Below, piece by piece: positions 29,462 through 38,254 of a DNA stretch of 64,000 bases. The notes beneath the pieces are model-generated. The model had not been told where the DNA came from. It made no database searches and saw only the letters and a program-made list of their open reading frames with translations. Made by a program: the position numbers and the translations under genes. Where the stretch lies: the NCBI RefSeq assembly GCF_029937575.1, contig NZ_JAPYPS010000001.1, forward strand, positions 8,165 to 72,164, written 5' to 3'. Numbering within the stretch: position 1 is the first letter of the stretch; every line of letters starts with the position of its first letter. The DNA comes from Nocardioides sp. Lineage in GTDB: Bacteria; Actinomycetota; Actinomycetes; Propionibacteriales; Nocardioidaceae.

Positions 29462-30331
29462 TCACCCGCGTCTGGTGCCGCCGTCGCGGCGCACGACGTC
29501 GGCCAGCACGTCGGGATCGGCGCGGAAGACGATGCCGGCGACCCGCCCGTCGACGACCGTGAAGTCGAAGAGGACGCGAGCGGTGCCGCGGTCGTACCAG
29601 GCTGCGCCCGGGCGGTCGCCCGCGAAGACGGCCAGCGCCGCGTGGGCGCTGCCGTTGAGGAACTCCGCCACCTCCCGGCGGCCCTCGATCCGCTCCGGGG
29701 TGCCGACCACGACGGCGGCAGCGTCGGCGGTCATGGTGGCGTCGGGCGCGAGCAGGCTGAGCAGCCGCTCGAACTCGCCGGCCTTCGCCGCCGCCATGAA
29801 CGCGTCGACTACCTCCCAGTCCGTCGTGTGCGCGACCTCGTGGGCGGGCGCCGACACCTTGGTGCGTGCTCGCGAGGCGAGCTTGCGAGCAGCTGCGGGC
29901 GTGGTGTCGAGGATGGTCGCGATCGTCGGGAACTCGACGCCGAAGCTGTCGTGCAGCACGAACGCCACCCGCTCGCGTGGTGAGAGTCGCTCCAGGACCA
30001 CCTGCAGGGCCAGACCCACCGTGTCGGCCAGGGCGACGTCGCCGGCCGGGTCACTCGCCCACGCGACCTCGGTGCCGTCGTGGAGCTCCTCGACGCCGTC
30101 GATCGGCGCGGGGATCCGTGCGCGAAGCCGGTCCAGGCAGAGCCTGGTCGTCACCGTGGTCAGCCAGGCCGGCAGGCTCTCGATCGGTGCACCGTCGGCC
30201 GCGTCCGTGCGGTGCAGCCGCAGCCACGCCTGCTGGACGACGTCCTCGGCCTCGGCGTGGTCGCCCAGCACCCGGGTCGCGATGCCGAGCAGTCGCGGTC
30301 GCTCGTGCTCGAAGCCCTCCGTGCGGTCCAT
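29462..30331 (-). CDS. ECF sigma factor with SnoaL-like C-terminal domain (ECF41/SigJ-like)
   Basis: A 289-residue sigma-70 factor. Region 2 includes VLGDHAEAEDVVQQAWLRLH. Region 4 (LSPRERVAFVLHDSFGVEFP ... AAARKLASRARTKV) lies about residues 105-160. A C-terminal NTF2/SnoaL-like domain (FMAAAKAGEFERLLSLLAPD onward) is typical of ECF41/SigJ, where it controls sigma activity in place of an anti-sigma factor. GGAAGG precedes ATG 30331. No carboxymuconolactone decarboxylase or oxidoreductase gene, the usual ECF41 target, is beside it. Confidence 0.9.
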   Translation of the reverse strand: MDRTEGFEHERPRLLGIATRVLGDHAEAEDVVQQAWLRLHRTDAADGAPIESLPAWLTTVTTRLCLDRLRARIPAPIDGVEELHDGTEVAWASDPAGDVALADTVGLALQVVLERLSPRERVAFVLHDSFGVEFPTIATILDTTPAAARKLASRARTKVSAPAHEVAHTTDWEVVDAFMAAAKAGEFERLLSLLAPDATMTADAAAVVVGTPERIEGRREVAEFLNGSAHAALAVFAGDRPGAAWYDRGTARVLFDFTVVDGRVAGIVFRADPDVLADVVRRDGGTRRG

Positions 30332-30511
30332 GGTCCCAGCCTTCCACCGATCGGGTGCCTGTTCCTGAATGACGAACGAGAACACACCTTCGTGACCGAG
30401 CCGGACCTGCGACCCCCGTGCACCTACCGAGGTCTGCCTCCCGGTGCCGCAGCCTCATGTAACGCTCGGACATGTAGGGGTGAACCTCGGCCCCGACCAA
30501 CTGGAGGACTC

Positions 30512-31339
30512 ATGCGCTCGACGCTGTGGACCGCGAAGCACGACCGCTTGGTGCACGACGCGACTCCGGACGTGCCAGACCCGACCGACGCTGAGGCCAC
30601 CCGGATCTGGAACATGGTGCAGTCGCGGATCGAGACTGGTCCCGTACGTCGTCGTCGGCGTGCTCGCGTCGTCGTGGGAGGTGCCGTTGCCGCGGCCGTC
30701 CTCGGCACCACCGCCGTCGCAGCCGCCGACCTCTACTCCACCCACACCGGCCGCGGGCCGGTTGACGCCGAGGACCTGAGGCTGGGTGGCCCCGGCGAGC
30801 GCCTCGACTTTGGCGCTCCGGACTTTGCGGACCGCCATCGACCCATCTCCCACCAATTCGGAGACGAGCAGAAAAGCGCACCCCGCCCCGGTTCAGCTCT
30901 CCGGACGCGAGCCAGTTCTACTACCTGGTCGAGCTGGGCACGGCCGTCGAAGGAGAGCGCCTCGGACCGGTGGCCGGACTGTTGGCGCGCAACAACGCCT
31001 ATTGCCGACCCGAGCTGGTCCCCGAAGCGCGAGCGCGGCCTCACCAGCGACCTGGCAGCACAACCGGGACCGACCCGTCGACCGGCCGCCGACGATCCGG
31101 CGGCCGACGTCGTCCGCGCCGCCATCGGGCGCCTCAAGCCGAGCGATCGTGAGCTGCTCCGCCTGACCTCCTGGGAAGGCCTCACCCCGGCCGAGATCGC
31201 CGTCGCACTCGGCGTCCGCCCGGCGACCGCGCGCGTACGACTGCACCGCGCTCGTCAGGCGCTCGCTTCGGACCCAGACGTCCGCGCACTCGTAGAAGCT
31301 GGCGACCGGGCCGGTCTCTCCACCAGCCGGTGCGACTAG
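30512..31339 (+). pseudogene. Chimeric remnant: membrane-anchored sigma-partner N-terminus joined to sigma region 4
   Basis: The open frame of 275 codons starts well (ATG with GGAGG upstream). It encodes a cytoplasmic segment, basic RRRRRAR and a transmembrane helix (VVVGGAVAAAVLGTTAVAAA), as in proteins encoded beside actinobacterial sigma factors. From about 30850 to 31020 the natural-looking protein is in another frame (FSSPDASQFYYLVELGTAVE ... LARNNAYC), while the open frame turns Ser/Trp-rich. After about 31040 the first frame resumes with sigma region 4 (IGRLKPSDRELLRLTSWEGL ... RPATARVRLHRARQAL) but lacks region 2. I read this as rearranged and frameshifted debris of an anti-sigma/sigma pair. 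A functional fusion cannot be excluded. Confidence 0.6.
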
Positions 31340-31436
31340 CGAAACGCTGATCACTGCGGACCGGCCGACTCTGGCAATCATCCCCGCGACGCTGGTGGTC
31401 ATCGCCGTCGGGTCAGCACTGAGCCGGCGCGCCGAC

Positions 31437-33251
31437 CTACGAGGTCTTCTTGACCGCCCACGTCCGTACGGCGTCGATGCGGGCGCGCAGCTGGTCGGCG
31501 TTGGCCACGGCCGAGGCCGGCCCGCCGCACTCCTTGCGCAGTGCCGAGTGGGTCACGCCGTGCGGCTGGCCGGTGCGATGGAACCACGCCGCGACCAGGC
31601 CGTTGAGCTCGCGACGCAGCACGGCGAGCTGCTCGTGGGTCGAGACCTCGGCGACGGTGTCGGCGGGCCGCGTCTCCCCGTGAGACGCGCCGGACTTGGC
31701 GGCGGCGCGGGCCTGCGCCTTCGCGCTCTCCGCGGTGCGGGTCTTGAGGAGCTCACGCATCTGGTCGGGCTCGAGCAGCCCGGGGATGCCGAGGAAGTCC
31801 ATCTCCTCCTCCGAACCGTACTGGTCGCCGTCGTAGAGGACGTGGTCGAAGGTCGCCTCCGAGCCGAGCGCCTCGAAGGGCAGCGCGTCGGCGTCGCCGT
31901 CCCCGTCGCCCGCCTCGGCCTGCGCCATCAGCTCCTTCTCGGCGGCGAAGATGTCGTCCTCGTCGGTGATCTTGCGTCCGAGCACGTGGTCGCGCGCCAC
32001 CTCCATCTCGGAGGCGTGCGTGAGCAGCACCGGCACCGACGGCAGGAAGATCGACGCGGTCTCGCCGCGGGTGCGCGCGCGCACGAAGCGGCCGATCGCC
32101 TGGGCGAAGAACAGCGGCGTCGAGGTGGTCGTGGCGAAGACGCCGACCGCGAGGCGGGGGACGTCGACCCCCTCAGAGACCATGCGTACGGCGACCAGCC
32201 AACGCGAGTCGGCATGGGTGAAGTCGCTGATCTTCTTCGACGAGCCCTTCTCGTCGGAGAGGACCACCGTCGGCGCCTCGCCGCTGATCGCCTTGAGCGT
32301 CTTGGCGTAGGCGCGGGCCGACTCCTGGTCGGTGGCGATCACCATCCCGCCCGCGTCGGGCACGTGGCGGCGTACCTCCGTGAGCCGCTTGTCGGCGGCG
32401 GCCAGCACGGACGGCACCCACGAGCCCGAGGGGTCCAGCGCGGTGCGCAGCGCCTGGTTGGTCATGTCCTTGGTGAGCGGCTCACCGAGCCGTGCCGCGA
32501 CCTCGTCACCGGCGCTGGTGCGCCACGACATCTCCCCGGAGTAGGCGAGGAAGAGCACCGGCCGCACGACGTGGTCCGACAGTGCCTCGGCGTAGCCGTA
32601 GGTGTAGTCGGCCACCGACCGCGGGATGCCGTCGGCGCCGGGGGCATAGGTGACGAACGGGATCGGGTTGACGTCGGAGCGGAACGGCGTGCCGGTCAGC
32701 GCCAGGCGCTTGGTCGCGGGCTCGAACGCCTCGCGCACGCCCTCACCCCACGACAGCGCGTCGCCGGCGTGGTGCACCTCGTCGAGGATGACCAACGTCT
32801 TGAACCGCTCGGTGCGCACGCGCAGGGCCAGGGGGTTGACCCCCACGCCCGCGTAGGTGACGGCGATGCCGAGGTAGTCGCTGGAGATCTTGCCCTTGCC
32901 GGCGGAGTACGTCGGATCGATCGGGATGCCGGCGCGCGCGGCGGCCTCGGCCCACTGCAGCTTGAGATGCTCGGTCGGAGCCACGACGGTGACCCGGTCG
33001 ATGACCCGGCGCCCGATCAGGTCGGCGGCCACCGACAGCGCGAACGTCGTCTTGCCGGCGCCGGGCGTGGCCACCGCGAGGAAGTCGCGGGGAGAGCGCT
33101 CGAGGTAGTCGCGCATCGCCGCGGTCTGCCAGGCGCGCAGGGACGGCGCGGTGCCCCAGGCGGCGCGTTCGGGCCAGGCGGGGGTGAGCGCAGGAGTGAG
33201 GTGCGGGTCTTCGTGGACGGAGGTGCCGGGGGAAGGGGCGCCGTCCGTCAC
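31437..33251 (-). CDS. DEAD/DEAH-box SF2 helicase
   Basis: A 604-residue superfamily 2 helicase. Motif I is VATPGAGKTTFAL, motif II LDEVHHAG, motif III TGTPFRSD and motif VI QAIGRFVRARTRG. A charged C-terminal extension (about residues 430-604) contains acidic and Ala-rich stretches. The gene overlaps the upstream DUF3039 gene by 4 nt; this pairing recurs in actinobacteria. Nucleic-acid remodelling or repair is inferred from the family. No nuclease domain is present. Confidence 0.9.
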   Translation of the reverse strand: MTDGAPSPGTSVHEDPHLTPALTPAWPERAAWGTAPSLRAWQTAAMRDYLERSPRDFLAVATPGAGKTTFALSVAADLIGRRVIDRVTVVAPTEHLKLQWAEAAARAGIPIDPTYSAGKGKISSDYLGIAVTYAGVGVNPLALRVRTERFKTLVILDEVHHAGDALSWGEGVREAFEPATKRLALTGTPFRSDVNPIPFVTYAPGADGIPRSVADYTYGYAEALSDHVVRPVLFLAYSGEMSWRTSAGDEVAARLGEPLTKDMTNQALRTALDPSGSWVPSVLAAADKRLTEVRRHVPDAGGMVIATDQESARAYAKTLKAISGEAPTVVLSDEKGSSKKISDFTHADSRWLVAVRMVSEGVDVPRLAVGVFATTTSTPLFFAQAIGRFVRARTRGETASIFLPSVPVLLTHASEMEVARDHVLGRKITDEDDIFAAEKELMAQAEAGDGDGDADALPFEALGSEATFDHVLYDGDQYGSEEEMDFLGIPGLLEPDQMRELLKTRTAESAKAQARAAAKSGASHGETRPADTVAEVSTHEQLAVLRRELNGLVAAWFHRTGQPHGVTHSALRKECGGPASAVANADQLRARIDAVRTWAVKKTS

Positions 33252-33523
33252 TCGCCCGATCCCGAGTCGTCGTTGAGCTGCTCCCAGGCTTCCTTGCAGT
33301 CAGGACACACAGGGAACTTCTCCGGCGCCCGGCTGGGCACCCAGACCTTGCCGCACAGGGCGACGACCGGCGTGCCCATGACCATCGCCTCGGTGAGCTT
33401 GTCCTTCTCGACGTAGTGGCTGAACTTCTCGTGGTCGCCCTCGTCCGTCGGGACGGTGCGCTCCTCCTCACGAGTCTTGAGGTCGGTATCGCCGAAGCCG
33501 ATGATGCCGGAGGAGGAGGTCAC
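33248..33523 (-). CDS. DUF3039 zinc-binding protein
   Basis: A 91-residue protein of the DUF3039 family. It has a conserved middle (VEKDKLTEAMVMGTPVVALC) and cysteines in ALCGK and VCPDCKEAW that probably bind zinc. The GTG start at 33523 is preceded at 7 nt by TAGACT, a leaderless-type promoter. Its stop overlaps the helicase start, so the two are co-expressed. Function of DUF3039 is unknown; partnership with the helicase is inferred. Confidence 0.87.
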   Translation of the reverse strand: MTSSSGIIGFGDTDLKTREEERTVPTDEGDHEKFSHYVEKDKLTEAMVMGTPVVALCGKVWVPSRAPEKFPVCPDCKEAWEQLNDDSGSGE

Positions 33524-33811
33524 CGGCAGGAGTCTAGAGGGTTGTCAGGCTCGATTCGACTTCGCCGTGGCCTGGCCCACGACCGCGCAGGTCAGCAGGT
33601 CACAGCGCCGGCGCCAGCACCGCGACGAGCGAGGCCAGGGCCACGTCCGGCAGCAGGAGGGCACCGGGACCGGATCCGGCCAGGGCGTGCGGGCCCGCGA
33701 GCCCGCGGGTGCGGAGCAGGAGCGGTGAGGTGGACCGACCGACCGACCGGGAGAGCCTGCGGGACGGACGTGACCTCGACGCGGATCCGCCCGGACACTC
33801 AGCGAGCTACT
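33524..33811. other. 288-bp gap without a recognisable gene
   Basis: Between the DUF3039 start and the YqgE stop I see the DUF3039 promoter (TAGACT at 33531-33536) and a short GACC-repeat tract (about 33735-33752). A minus-strand stretch could encode a hydrophobic peptide but has no convincing start. Nothing else is supportable. Confidence 0.5.
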
Positions 33812-34366
33812 TCAGTTGAGCTCGGGATCACTCGGCCGGGTCGAGTGCAGCGCCAGGTCGCCCGGCTGGCGACGCAGGACATCGCGCCACAGGGTGCCGG
33901 TGTCGACCCGGAAGATGTCGGCCGCACTGCCGGGTACGACGTACCAGCTGCCCTCGGCGATCTCGGCCTCGAGCTGACCGCTCCCCCACCCGGAGTAGCC
34001 GGCGAAGATCCGCAGGCCCGCGAGCTCGGGGCCGGCCAGCTCGACGGGGGTGTCCAGGTCGAGCAGGGCGAGACGGTCCCGCACCGAGCGGAAGCCGAGG
34101 ACGTCGTCATCCCCGCTGCGCAGCGCCACGGCGATCGCACCGTCGGTCTCGACGGGACCGCCCTGGAAGAGCACCTCGGGCTCGGCCACGACGTCGGCCC
34201 AGGGAGGCAGCACCTGGCCGACCGCCAGTCCGGTGGGGCGGTTGAGCACGAGCCCGAGCACACCGTCGTCGGCGACGTCGATGAGCAGCACGACCGTGGC
34301 GGCGAAGTTGGGGTCGCGCAGCGCCGGCGTCGCCACCAGCAGCATCCCTGCACGCACCTCGGTCAC
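33812..34366 (-). CDS. YqgE/AlgH family protein (DUF179)
   Basis: A 184-residue protein with the DUF179 hallmark start (VTEVRAGMLLVATPALRDPN), the LVLNRPTG motif and the C-terminal FAGYSGWGSGQLEAEI block. GTG 34366 starts the conserved region; longer readings add Arg-rich sequence without family support. The family is widespread and has no settled biochemical function. Isolated gene. Confidence 0.9.
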   Translation of the reverse strand: MTEVRAGMLLVATPALRDPNFAATVVLLIDVADDGVLGLVLNRPTGLAVGQVLPPWADVVAEPEVLFQGGPVETDGAIAVALRSGDDDVLGFRSVRDRLALLDLDTPVELAGPELAGLRIFAGYSGWGSGQLEAEIAEGSWYVVPGSAADIFRVDTGTLWRDVLRRQPGDLALHSTRPSDPELN

Positions 34367-34433
34367 GCATCCATCATGACGCGTGACCGAGGCCGCGGAT
34401 GCACCCCGTGGGAGGACGGGGTGGTTCAGGGCC

Positions 34434-34970
34434 TCAGGCGGCGAGCACGGAGCGCAGTCGCTCCATGAACGACGGGCGCTGCGCCGCCAGCTGGTGCACG
34501 GTCGGCACGGGACGGGCGGCACGCGTGGCGCGCGCCGACTCCTCGATCCGGGCACCGATCGGCGCGCCGGCGAGGTCGCCGATCCCGGACTGGCCCGCCA
34601 TCGTCGCCATCAGGACCCGCTCCTTGACGGTCGCGCGGGCCATCGCCCAGCCCATCTCGTCGTCGAGGGGGTGGCTGCGGTAGTGGTCCAGCAGCGCGCG
34701 GACGCCGGGCAGCTCGTCGTACGTCGCGATCCAGGCGGCCACGACGGCACGCTCGAGGTCCATCGGCTGCGAGAGCAGCTGCTGCTCGACGTGTCCGGAC
34801 AGGCGGGTGTGCCACTTGAGCTGCAGGGCTCCGAGCAGGGTCAGCTCGTCGCCGAAGGTCTCGGCCACGCCGTCGACGTCCATCGGCAGTCGGGCGTCGA
34901 GGTGGGCGTTGGCGGTCTCGATCACCGCGCGCAGGGTCTCACCGCGGTTGTGGAAGGACTTCCAGGTCAT
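34434..34970 (-). CDS. Hypothetical protein divergent from TetR regulator
   Basis: A 178-residue, mostly helical protein without signal or membrane segments. It contains TANAHLDARLPMDVDGVAET and a long helix RATVKERVLMATMAGQSGIG. I do not recognise a family. ATG 34970 is chosen because GAGGAG lies 7 nt upstream; the earlier start at 34997 falls inside the palindromic operator cluster. It faces a TetR regulator across that cluster, so it is a likely direct target. Confidence 0.65.
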   Translation of the reverse strand: MTWKSFHNRGETLRAVIETANAHLDARLPMDVDGVAETFGDELTLLGALQLKWHTRLSGHVEQQLLSQPMDLERAVVAAWIATYDELPGVRALLDHYRSHPLDDEMGWAMARATVKERVLMATMAGQSGIGDLAGAPIGARIEESARATRAARPVPTVHQLAAQRPSFMERLRSVLAA

Positions 34971-34991
34971 GGTCAGCTCCTCGTTGATCAC

Positions 34992-35028
34992 ACTCACATA
35001 CTGTGAGTACGTACTCCGAGTATGACTC
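34992..35028. promoter_or_regulatory. Nested palindromes, candidate TetR operators
   Basis: Three inverted repeats built from ACTC/GAGT half-sites lie in a row: ACTCACA-TAC-TGTGAGT (34992-35008), GAGTACGTACTC (35005-35016) and GAGT-ATG-ACTC (35018-35028). They lie in the divergent gap, about 75 nt before the TetR start and directly upstream of the opposing gene. Confidence 0.6.
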
Positions 35029-35112
35029 CGACCGAGGGTCTTTCAACAGTTCATCAACCGTGATCCTGCCCACCATGATCTGCACCACATGAGCGCGTCA
35101 TAGGGTGGAGCA

Positions 35113-35811
35113 ATGGCCAAGTCGTCGGTGAGCAAGCTGGTGCCCAAGGTGCCGAGCCTCCCGAGCGTGCCGGGGGCCGGACGGCGCGCGGCGTACTCCG
35201 CCTCCACCCAGCGCGCCCTGGTCGACGTGGCCGAGGTGCTGTTCACCGACCACGGCTACGCCAACACGTCGCTCGACGCGATCGTCGCCGGAGCCCAGGT
35301 GACCAAGGGCGCGCTCTACCACCACTTCTCCGGCAAGCAGGCGCTCTTCGAGGCCGTCTTCGAGCGCGTCGAGGCGGAGTCGTCGAAGTCGATCCAGAAG
35401 GCCATCAAGAACCAGAAGGACCCGTGGGTCAAGGCCCGCAGCGGGCTGCGCGCGTTCCTCGCCGTCGTCCAGGAGCCGCGCTACCGCCGCATCGTCGTCC
35501 AGGAGGGCCCCTCCGTCCTGGGCTACGAGCGCTACCGCGAGCAGGAGGAGCGCTCCACCTTCGCCACGGTCGTGGAGATCCTGCGAGCCGTCCTCGAGGC
35601 CGGGCAGTGGGAGCTCGACGAGGACATGGTGCAGACCTTCGCGCGGATCTTCTTCGGCGCGATGTCCTCCGCGGGCGAGTCCGTGGCCGGCTCCGACGAC
35701 GCCGAGGCCGCTGCCGAGCGCGTCGAGGTCGCGATCGGGTTCATCATCGCCGGGTTCCAGGCGCTCGCCGACGGCGGTGTCGAGATGCCGACCGGGATCG
35801 TCCCGGACTGA
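35113..35811 (+). CDS. TetR family transcriptional regulator
   Basis: A 232-residue regulator. A flexible N-terminal tail (residues 1-28) precedes the TetR DNA-binding domain (DVAEVLFTDHGYANTSLDAI ... GAQVTKGALYHHFSGKQALF, about residues 36-82). The long helical ligand domain has TetR_C features (FARIFFGAMSSAGESVAG). The start is leaderless: TAGGGT occupies 35101-35106, six nt before ATG. The nested palindromes in the divergent gap suggest it represses the facing gene and possibly itself. Confidence 0.9.
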   Translation: MAKSSVSKLVPKVPSLPSVPGAGRRAAYSASTQRALVDVAEVLFTDHGYANTSLDAIVAGAQVTKGALYHHFSGKQALFEAVFERVEAESSKSIQKAIKNQKDPWVKARSGLRAFLAVVQEPRYRRIVVQEGPSVLGYERYREQEERSTFATVVEILRAVLEAGQWELDEDMVQTFARIFFGAMSSAGESVAGSDDAEAAAERVEVAIGFIIAGFQALADGGVEMPTGIVPD

Positions 35812-35893
35812 CGACGCGCGCTGACAGGCGCCGCTGCGGTGACCGGCCGGTTCGCGCTGGGCACTCCTCGACCACCGCGCCTGGTCATCACAC

Positions 35894-36913
35894 CTAGCCC
35901 AACCCGACCGTCACGCTGCCCGCCAGCGGCACCAGCTCGATCCAGGTCCGCCCCCGCGGCACGGTCAGGGGCACCGCGCCCCCTTCGGCGTCTTGGCGCG
36001 ACAGGACCAGCGGGGCGCCCAGGTCCTCCTTGCTCCACGTGGCGCGCACCTCACGACCACCGTGGAAGAGCACCGCGTCGCCGTCCCCGGTCAGCACCGT
36101 CTCGGGCACGGTGTTGCCCGCGGGGTCGAGGTAGCCGGCATCGCCGACCACGACACGCAGGACCAGCACCGAGTCGGCCGGGAACTCGTCGCCGGCGGCG
36201 GCCAGGGAGCCGGTGTCGGCGTACCTGCCCTCGCGGTAGACCCAGTTCGTCGTGTGTGCCGGCGAGAAGCGCACCGCGACCGAGGTGGCGGGCTGGCCCT
36301 TCGGCAGGTCCCGAGCAGGACCGAACGGCAGGTAGTCGACCGGCCGGCTGCGATCGCGGCCCTCGCTCAGCGCTGCGGCGACCTCGGAGAGATCGGTCAT
36401 CAGGTTGTACGGCGCCCGCCGCGCCGCGTCGCGGAAGAACCCGGCACTCCCCTCGGTCACGTAGGGGACCCCGGCCTCGGCGAGGCGGGCGATCGTCTGG
36501 CGCGCCGCGCCGCTGGTCACCATCGTGGCGTCGGCGGGCGAGACGATCCCGATGTCGGAGGCCCGCATCGAGCGGACCGGGCCCACCTCGCCGGGGACGT
36601 CGGAGTAGTAGAACGCCGCGAGCCGGGTGACCCCACCCTCGACCAGCTCCTCGACGACCAGGTCGGCCGAGGACAGGCCGCGCTGCGGGGCGCTGGAGGC
36701 GGTGTTGTCCATCTTGAGCACCAGGACCGGGTGCTTGCGCGCCGTCGAGCCGTCCCCGACCCGCAGCCCGGTCAGAGGCCAGGTCTGCGGAGGCGTGCGC
36801 TGCTGCGGCTCGCCGGCCTCGTCCGGCGTGGCCGAGCAGCCCGCGAGCGCCAGCGCAGCGCCGAGCAGCAGCCCGACCAGCAGGCGTGCCCGGCGCGTGC
36901 GCCGACGCGTCAC
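35894..36913 (-). CDS. DUF3048 lipoprotein (YerB-like)
   Basis: A 339-residue lipoprotein. The signal peptide ends in the lipobox LALAGCS (Cys26). The DUF3048 domain follows: PLTGLRVGDGSTARKHPVLV, then DLVVEELVEGGVTRLAAFYY and GPVRSMRASDI. A C-terminal extension (residues about 215-339) holds DUF3048_C features such as LRVVVGDAGYLDPAG. Function is not established. The gene begins 4 nt after the fabG stop on the same strand, so the two are probably co-transcribed. Confidence 0.87.
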   Translation of the reverse strand: MTRRRTRRARLLVGLLLGAALALAGCSATPDEAGEPQQRTPPQTWPLTGLRVGDGSTARKHPVLVLKMDNTASSAPQRGLSSADLVVEELVEGGVTRLAAFYYSDVPGEVGPVRSMRASDIGIVSPADATMVTSGAARQTIARLAEAGVPYVTEGSAGFFRDAARRAPYNLMTDLSEVAAALSEGRDRSRPVDYLPFGPARDLPKGQPATSVAVRFSPAHTTNWVYREGRYADTGSLAAAGDEFPADSVLVLRVVVGDAGYLDPAGNTVPETVLTGDGDAVLFHGGREVRATWSKEDLGAPLVLSRQDAEGGAVPLTVPRGRTWIELVPLAGSVTVGLG

Positions 36914-36917
36914 GAGA

Positions 36918-37688
36918 TCAGCCGAGCTTGGCGCCGCCGTCGACGTACAGGGTCTGCCCGGTGATGTAGGACGCCTCGTCGCTGCAGAGGAAGGCCGCTG
37001 CTGCCGCGATGTCCTCGGGGAAGCCGACCCGCTTGACCGGGTTGGCCTCCGCGTTGAGCTTGCGGAACTCGTCGACGTCCATCTTCAACCGGGCAGCCGT
37101 CGCGTCGGTCATCTCGGTGGCGATGAAGCCGGGAGCGATCGCGTTGGTGTTGATGCCGAAGGGCCCCAGCTCGATGCCGAGGGTGCGCGTCAGCCCCTGC
37201 ACGCCCATCTTGGCGGCCGAGTAGTTGGCCTGCCCACGGTTGCCGAGCGCGGAGACGCTCGAGAGGTTGAGGATCTTGCCGTACTTCTGCTCCACGAAGT
37301 GCTTCTGGGCGGCCTTGGTCATGTTGAAGGCGCCCTTGAGGTGCACGTTCATCACGAGGTCCCAGTCGTCCTCGGTCAGCTTGAAGAGGAGGTTGTCGCG
37401 GGTGATGCCGGCGTTGTTGACCAGCACGTGGATGCCGCCGAGCTCGGAGACGACCTTCTCCACCGCGCCCGAGGCGGCCTCGGTGTTGCTCACGTCGCAG
37501 GCGATCCCGACGTGCTTGACCCCGTCACCGACCACCGGCAGCTTGGCCGCGGCCTCCGCGGCCTTGGTCTCGTCGAGGTCGAGGATCGCGACGGACGCGC
37601 CCTCCTCGGCGAACCTCGTGGCGATCCCGAACCCGATGCCCTGAGCGGCTCCGGTGACCACGGCTACCCGACCGTCGTAACGACCCAT
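36918..37688 (-). CDS. fabG: 3-oxoacyl-ACP reductase (SDR family)
   Basis: A 256-residue short-chain dehydrogenase/reductase that reduces 3-oxoacyl thioesters with NAD(P)H. The cofactor loop is TGAAQGIG (residues 12-19), the NNAG motif starts at 91, and the catalytic Ser143, Tyr156 and Lys160 are all present. The ending ITGQTLYVDGGAKLG is typical of FabG. ATG 37688 has GAGGAG upstream; longer frames run through a 13-bp triplet repeat. The FabG-like set is large in actinobacteria, so the in vivo substrate could differ. Confidence 0.87.
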   Translation of the reverse strand: MGRYDGRVAVVTGAAQGIGFGIATRFAEEGASVAILDLDETKAAEAAAKLPVVGDGVKHVGIACDVSNTEAASGAVEKVVSELGGIHVLVNNAGITRDNLLFKLTEDDWDLVMNVHLKGAFNMTKAAQKHFVEQKYGKILNLSSVSALGNRGQANYSAAKMGVQGLTRTLGIELGPFGINTNAIAPGFIATEMTDATAARLKMDVDEFRKLNAEANPVKRVGFPEDIAAAAAFLCSDEASYITGQTLYVDGGAKLG

Positions 37689-37704
37689 CTGACTGACTCC
37701 TCTG

Positions 37705-37743
37705 TGCTGATGACTGGTGCTGATGACTGGTGCTGATGACTGG
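37705..37743. repeat. Three perfect 13-bp tandem repeats upstream of fabG
   Basis: TGCTGATGACTGG is repeated three times without interruption, starting 17 nt upstream of the fabG start codon and 15 nt from the HIT gene stop. The position could affect fabG expression; 13-bp units do not keep helical phase exactly and may expand or contract. Confidence 0.8.
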
Positions 37744-37758
37744 TGCAGTCCTCTCACA

Positions 37759-38181
37759 CTAGAGGTCGGAGTCGGCCTGCCCGAGCACCGCCCGCAGCCC
37801 GGCGGCGTGCTCCTCCGCCTCCCCGTCCCCGTAGCGCGTGCGCGGCCAGAAGAAGCCGCGCAGCCCATCGCCCTTGGTGCGGGGTACGACGTGCAGGTGC
37901 AGGTGCGGCACGGACTGGCTGACGGTGTTGTTCATCGCCACGAAGCTGCCCTGTGCGCCGAGTGCGACGACGGCGGAGCACAGCCGCTGAGCGGCCTCGA
38001 GGAATCCGTCGCGCTGGTCGGCCGGCAGGTCCGGCAGGGTCACGTGGTGCTCGCGCGGCACCAGCAGGACGTGGCCCTTGAAGACCGGGCGGACGTCGAG
38101 GAACGCCATCACCGCGGGCTCGTCGAGCACCACGAAGGCCTCGGACTCGCCCTGGACGATGGCGCAGAAGACACAGCTCAC
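37759..38181 (-). CDS. HIT family protein
   Basis: A 140-residue histidine-triad protein. The triad is HLHLHVV with His93, His95 and His97. An N-terminal CVFC pair could contribute to zinc binding (FCAIVQGESEAFVVLDE). It would hydrolyse a nucleoside phosphoramidate or dinucleotide. GTG 38181 has TAGGTT 6 nt upstream (38188-38193), a leaderless-type promoter. The next gene downstream is fabG, after a 70-bp gap with tandem repeats. Confidence 0.9.
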   Translation of the reverse strand: MSCVFCAIVQGESEAFVVLDEPAVMAFLDVRPVFKGHVLLVPREHHVTLPDLPADQRDGFLEAAQRLCSAVVALGAQGSFVAMNNTVSQSVPHLHLHVVPRTKGDGLRGFFWPRTRYGDGEAEEHAAGLRAVLGQADSDL

Positions 38182-38254
38182 GTACCGAACCTACGCGGCG
38201 CCCACCTCGTCTCGCAGGAGCGTCACGACGCCACCGCAGCCCCCGGTCACGGCC

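Noticed and set aside
33541-33800. Short minus-strand hydrophobic peptide (about 40 residues)
   Set aside because: No start codon with a ribosome-binding site or leaderless -10 box, and no family; hydrophobic runs are common by chance at this GC content.
37705-37743. CRISPR array
   Set aside because: The 13-bp units are contiguous, without spacers, and no cas gene is present in the window.
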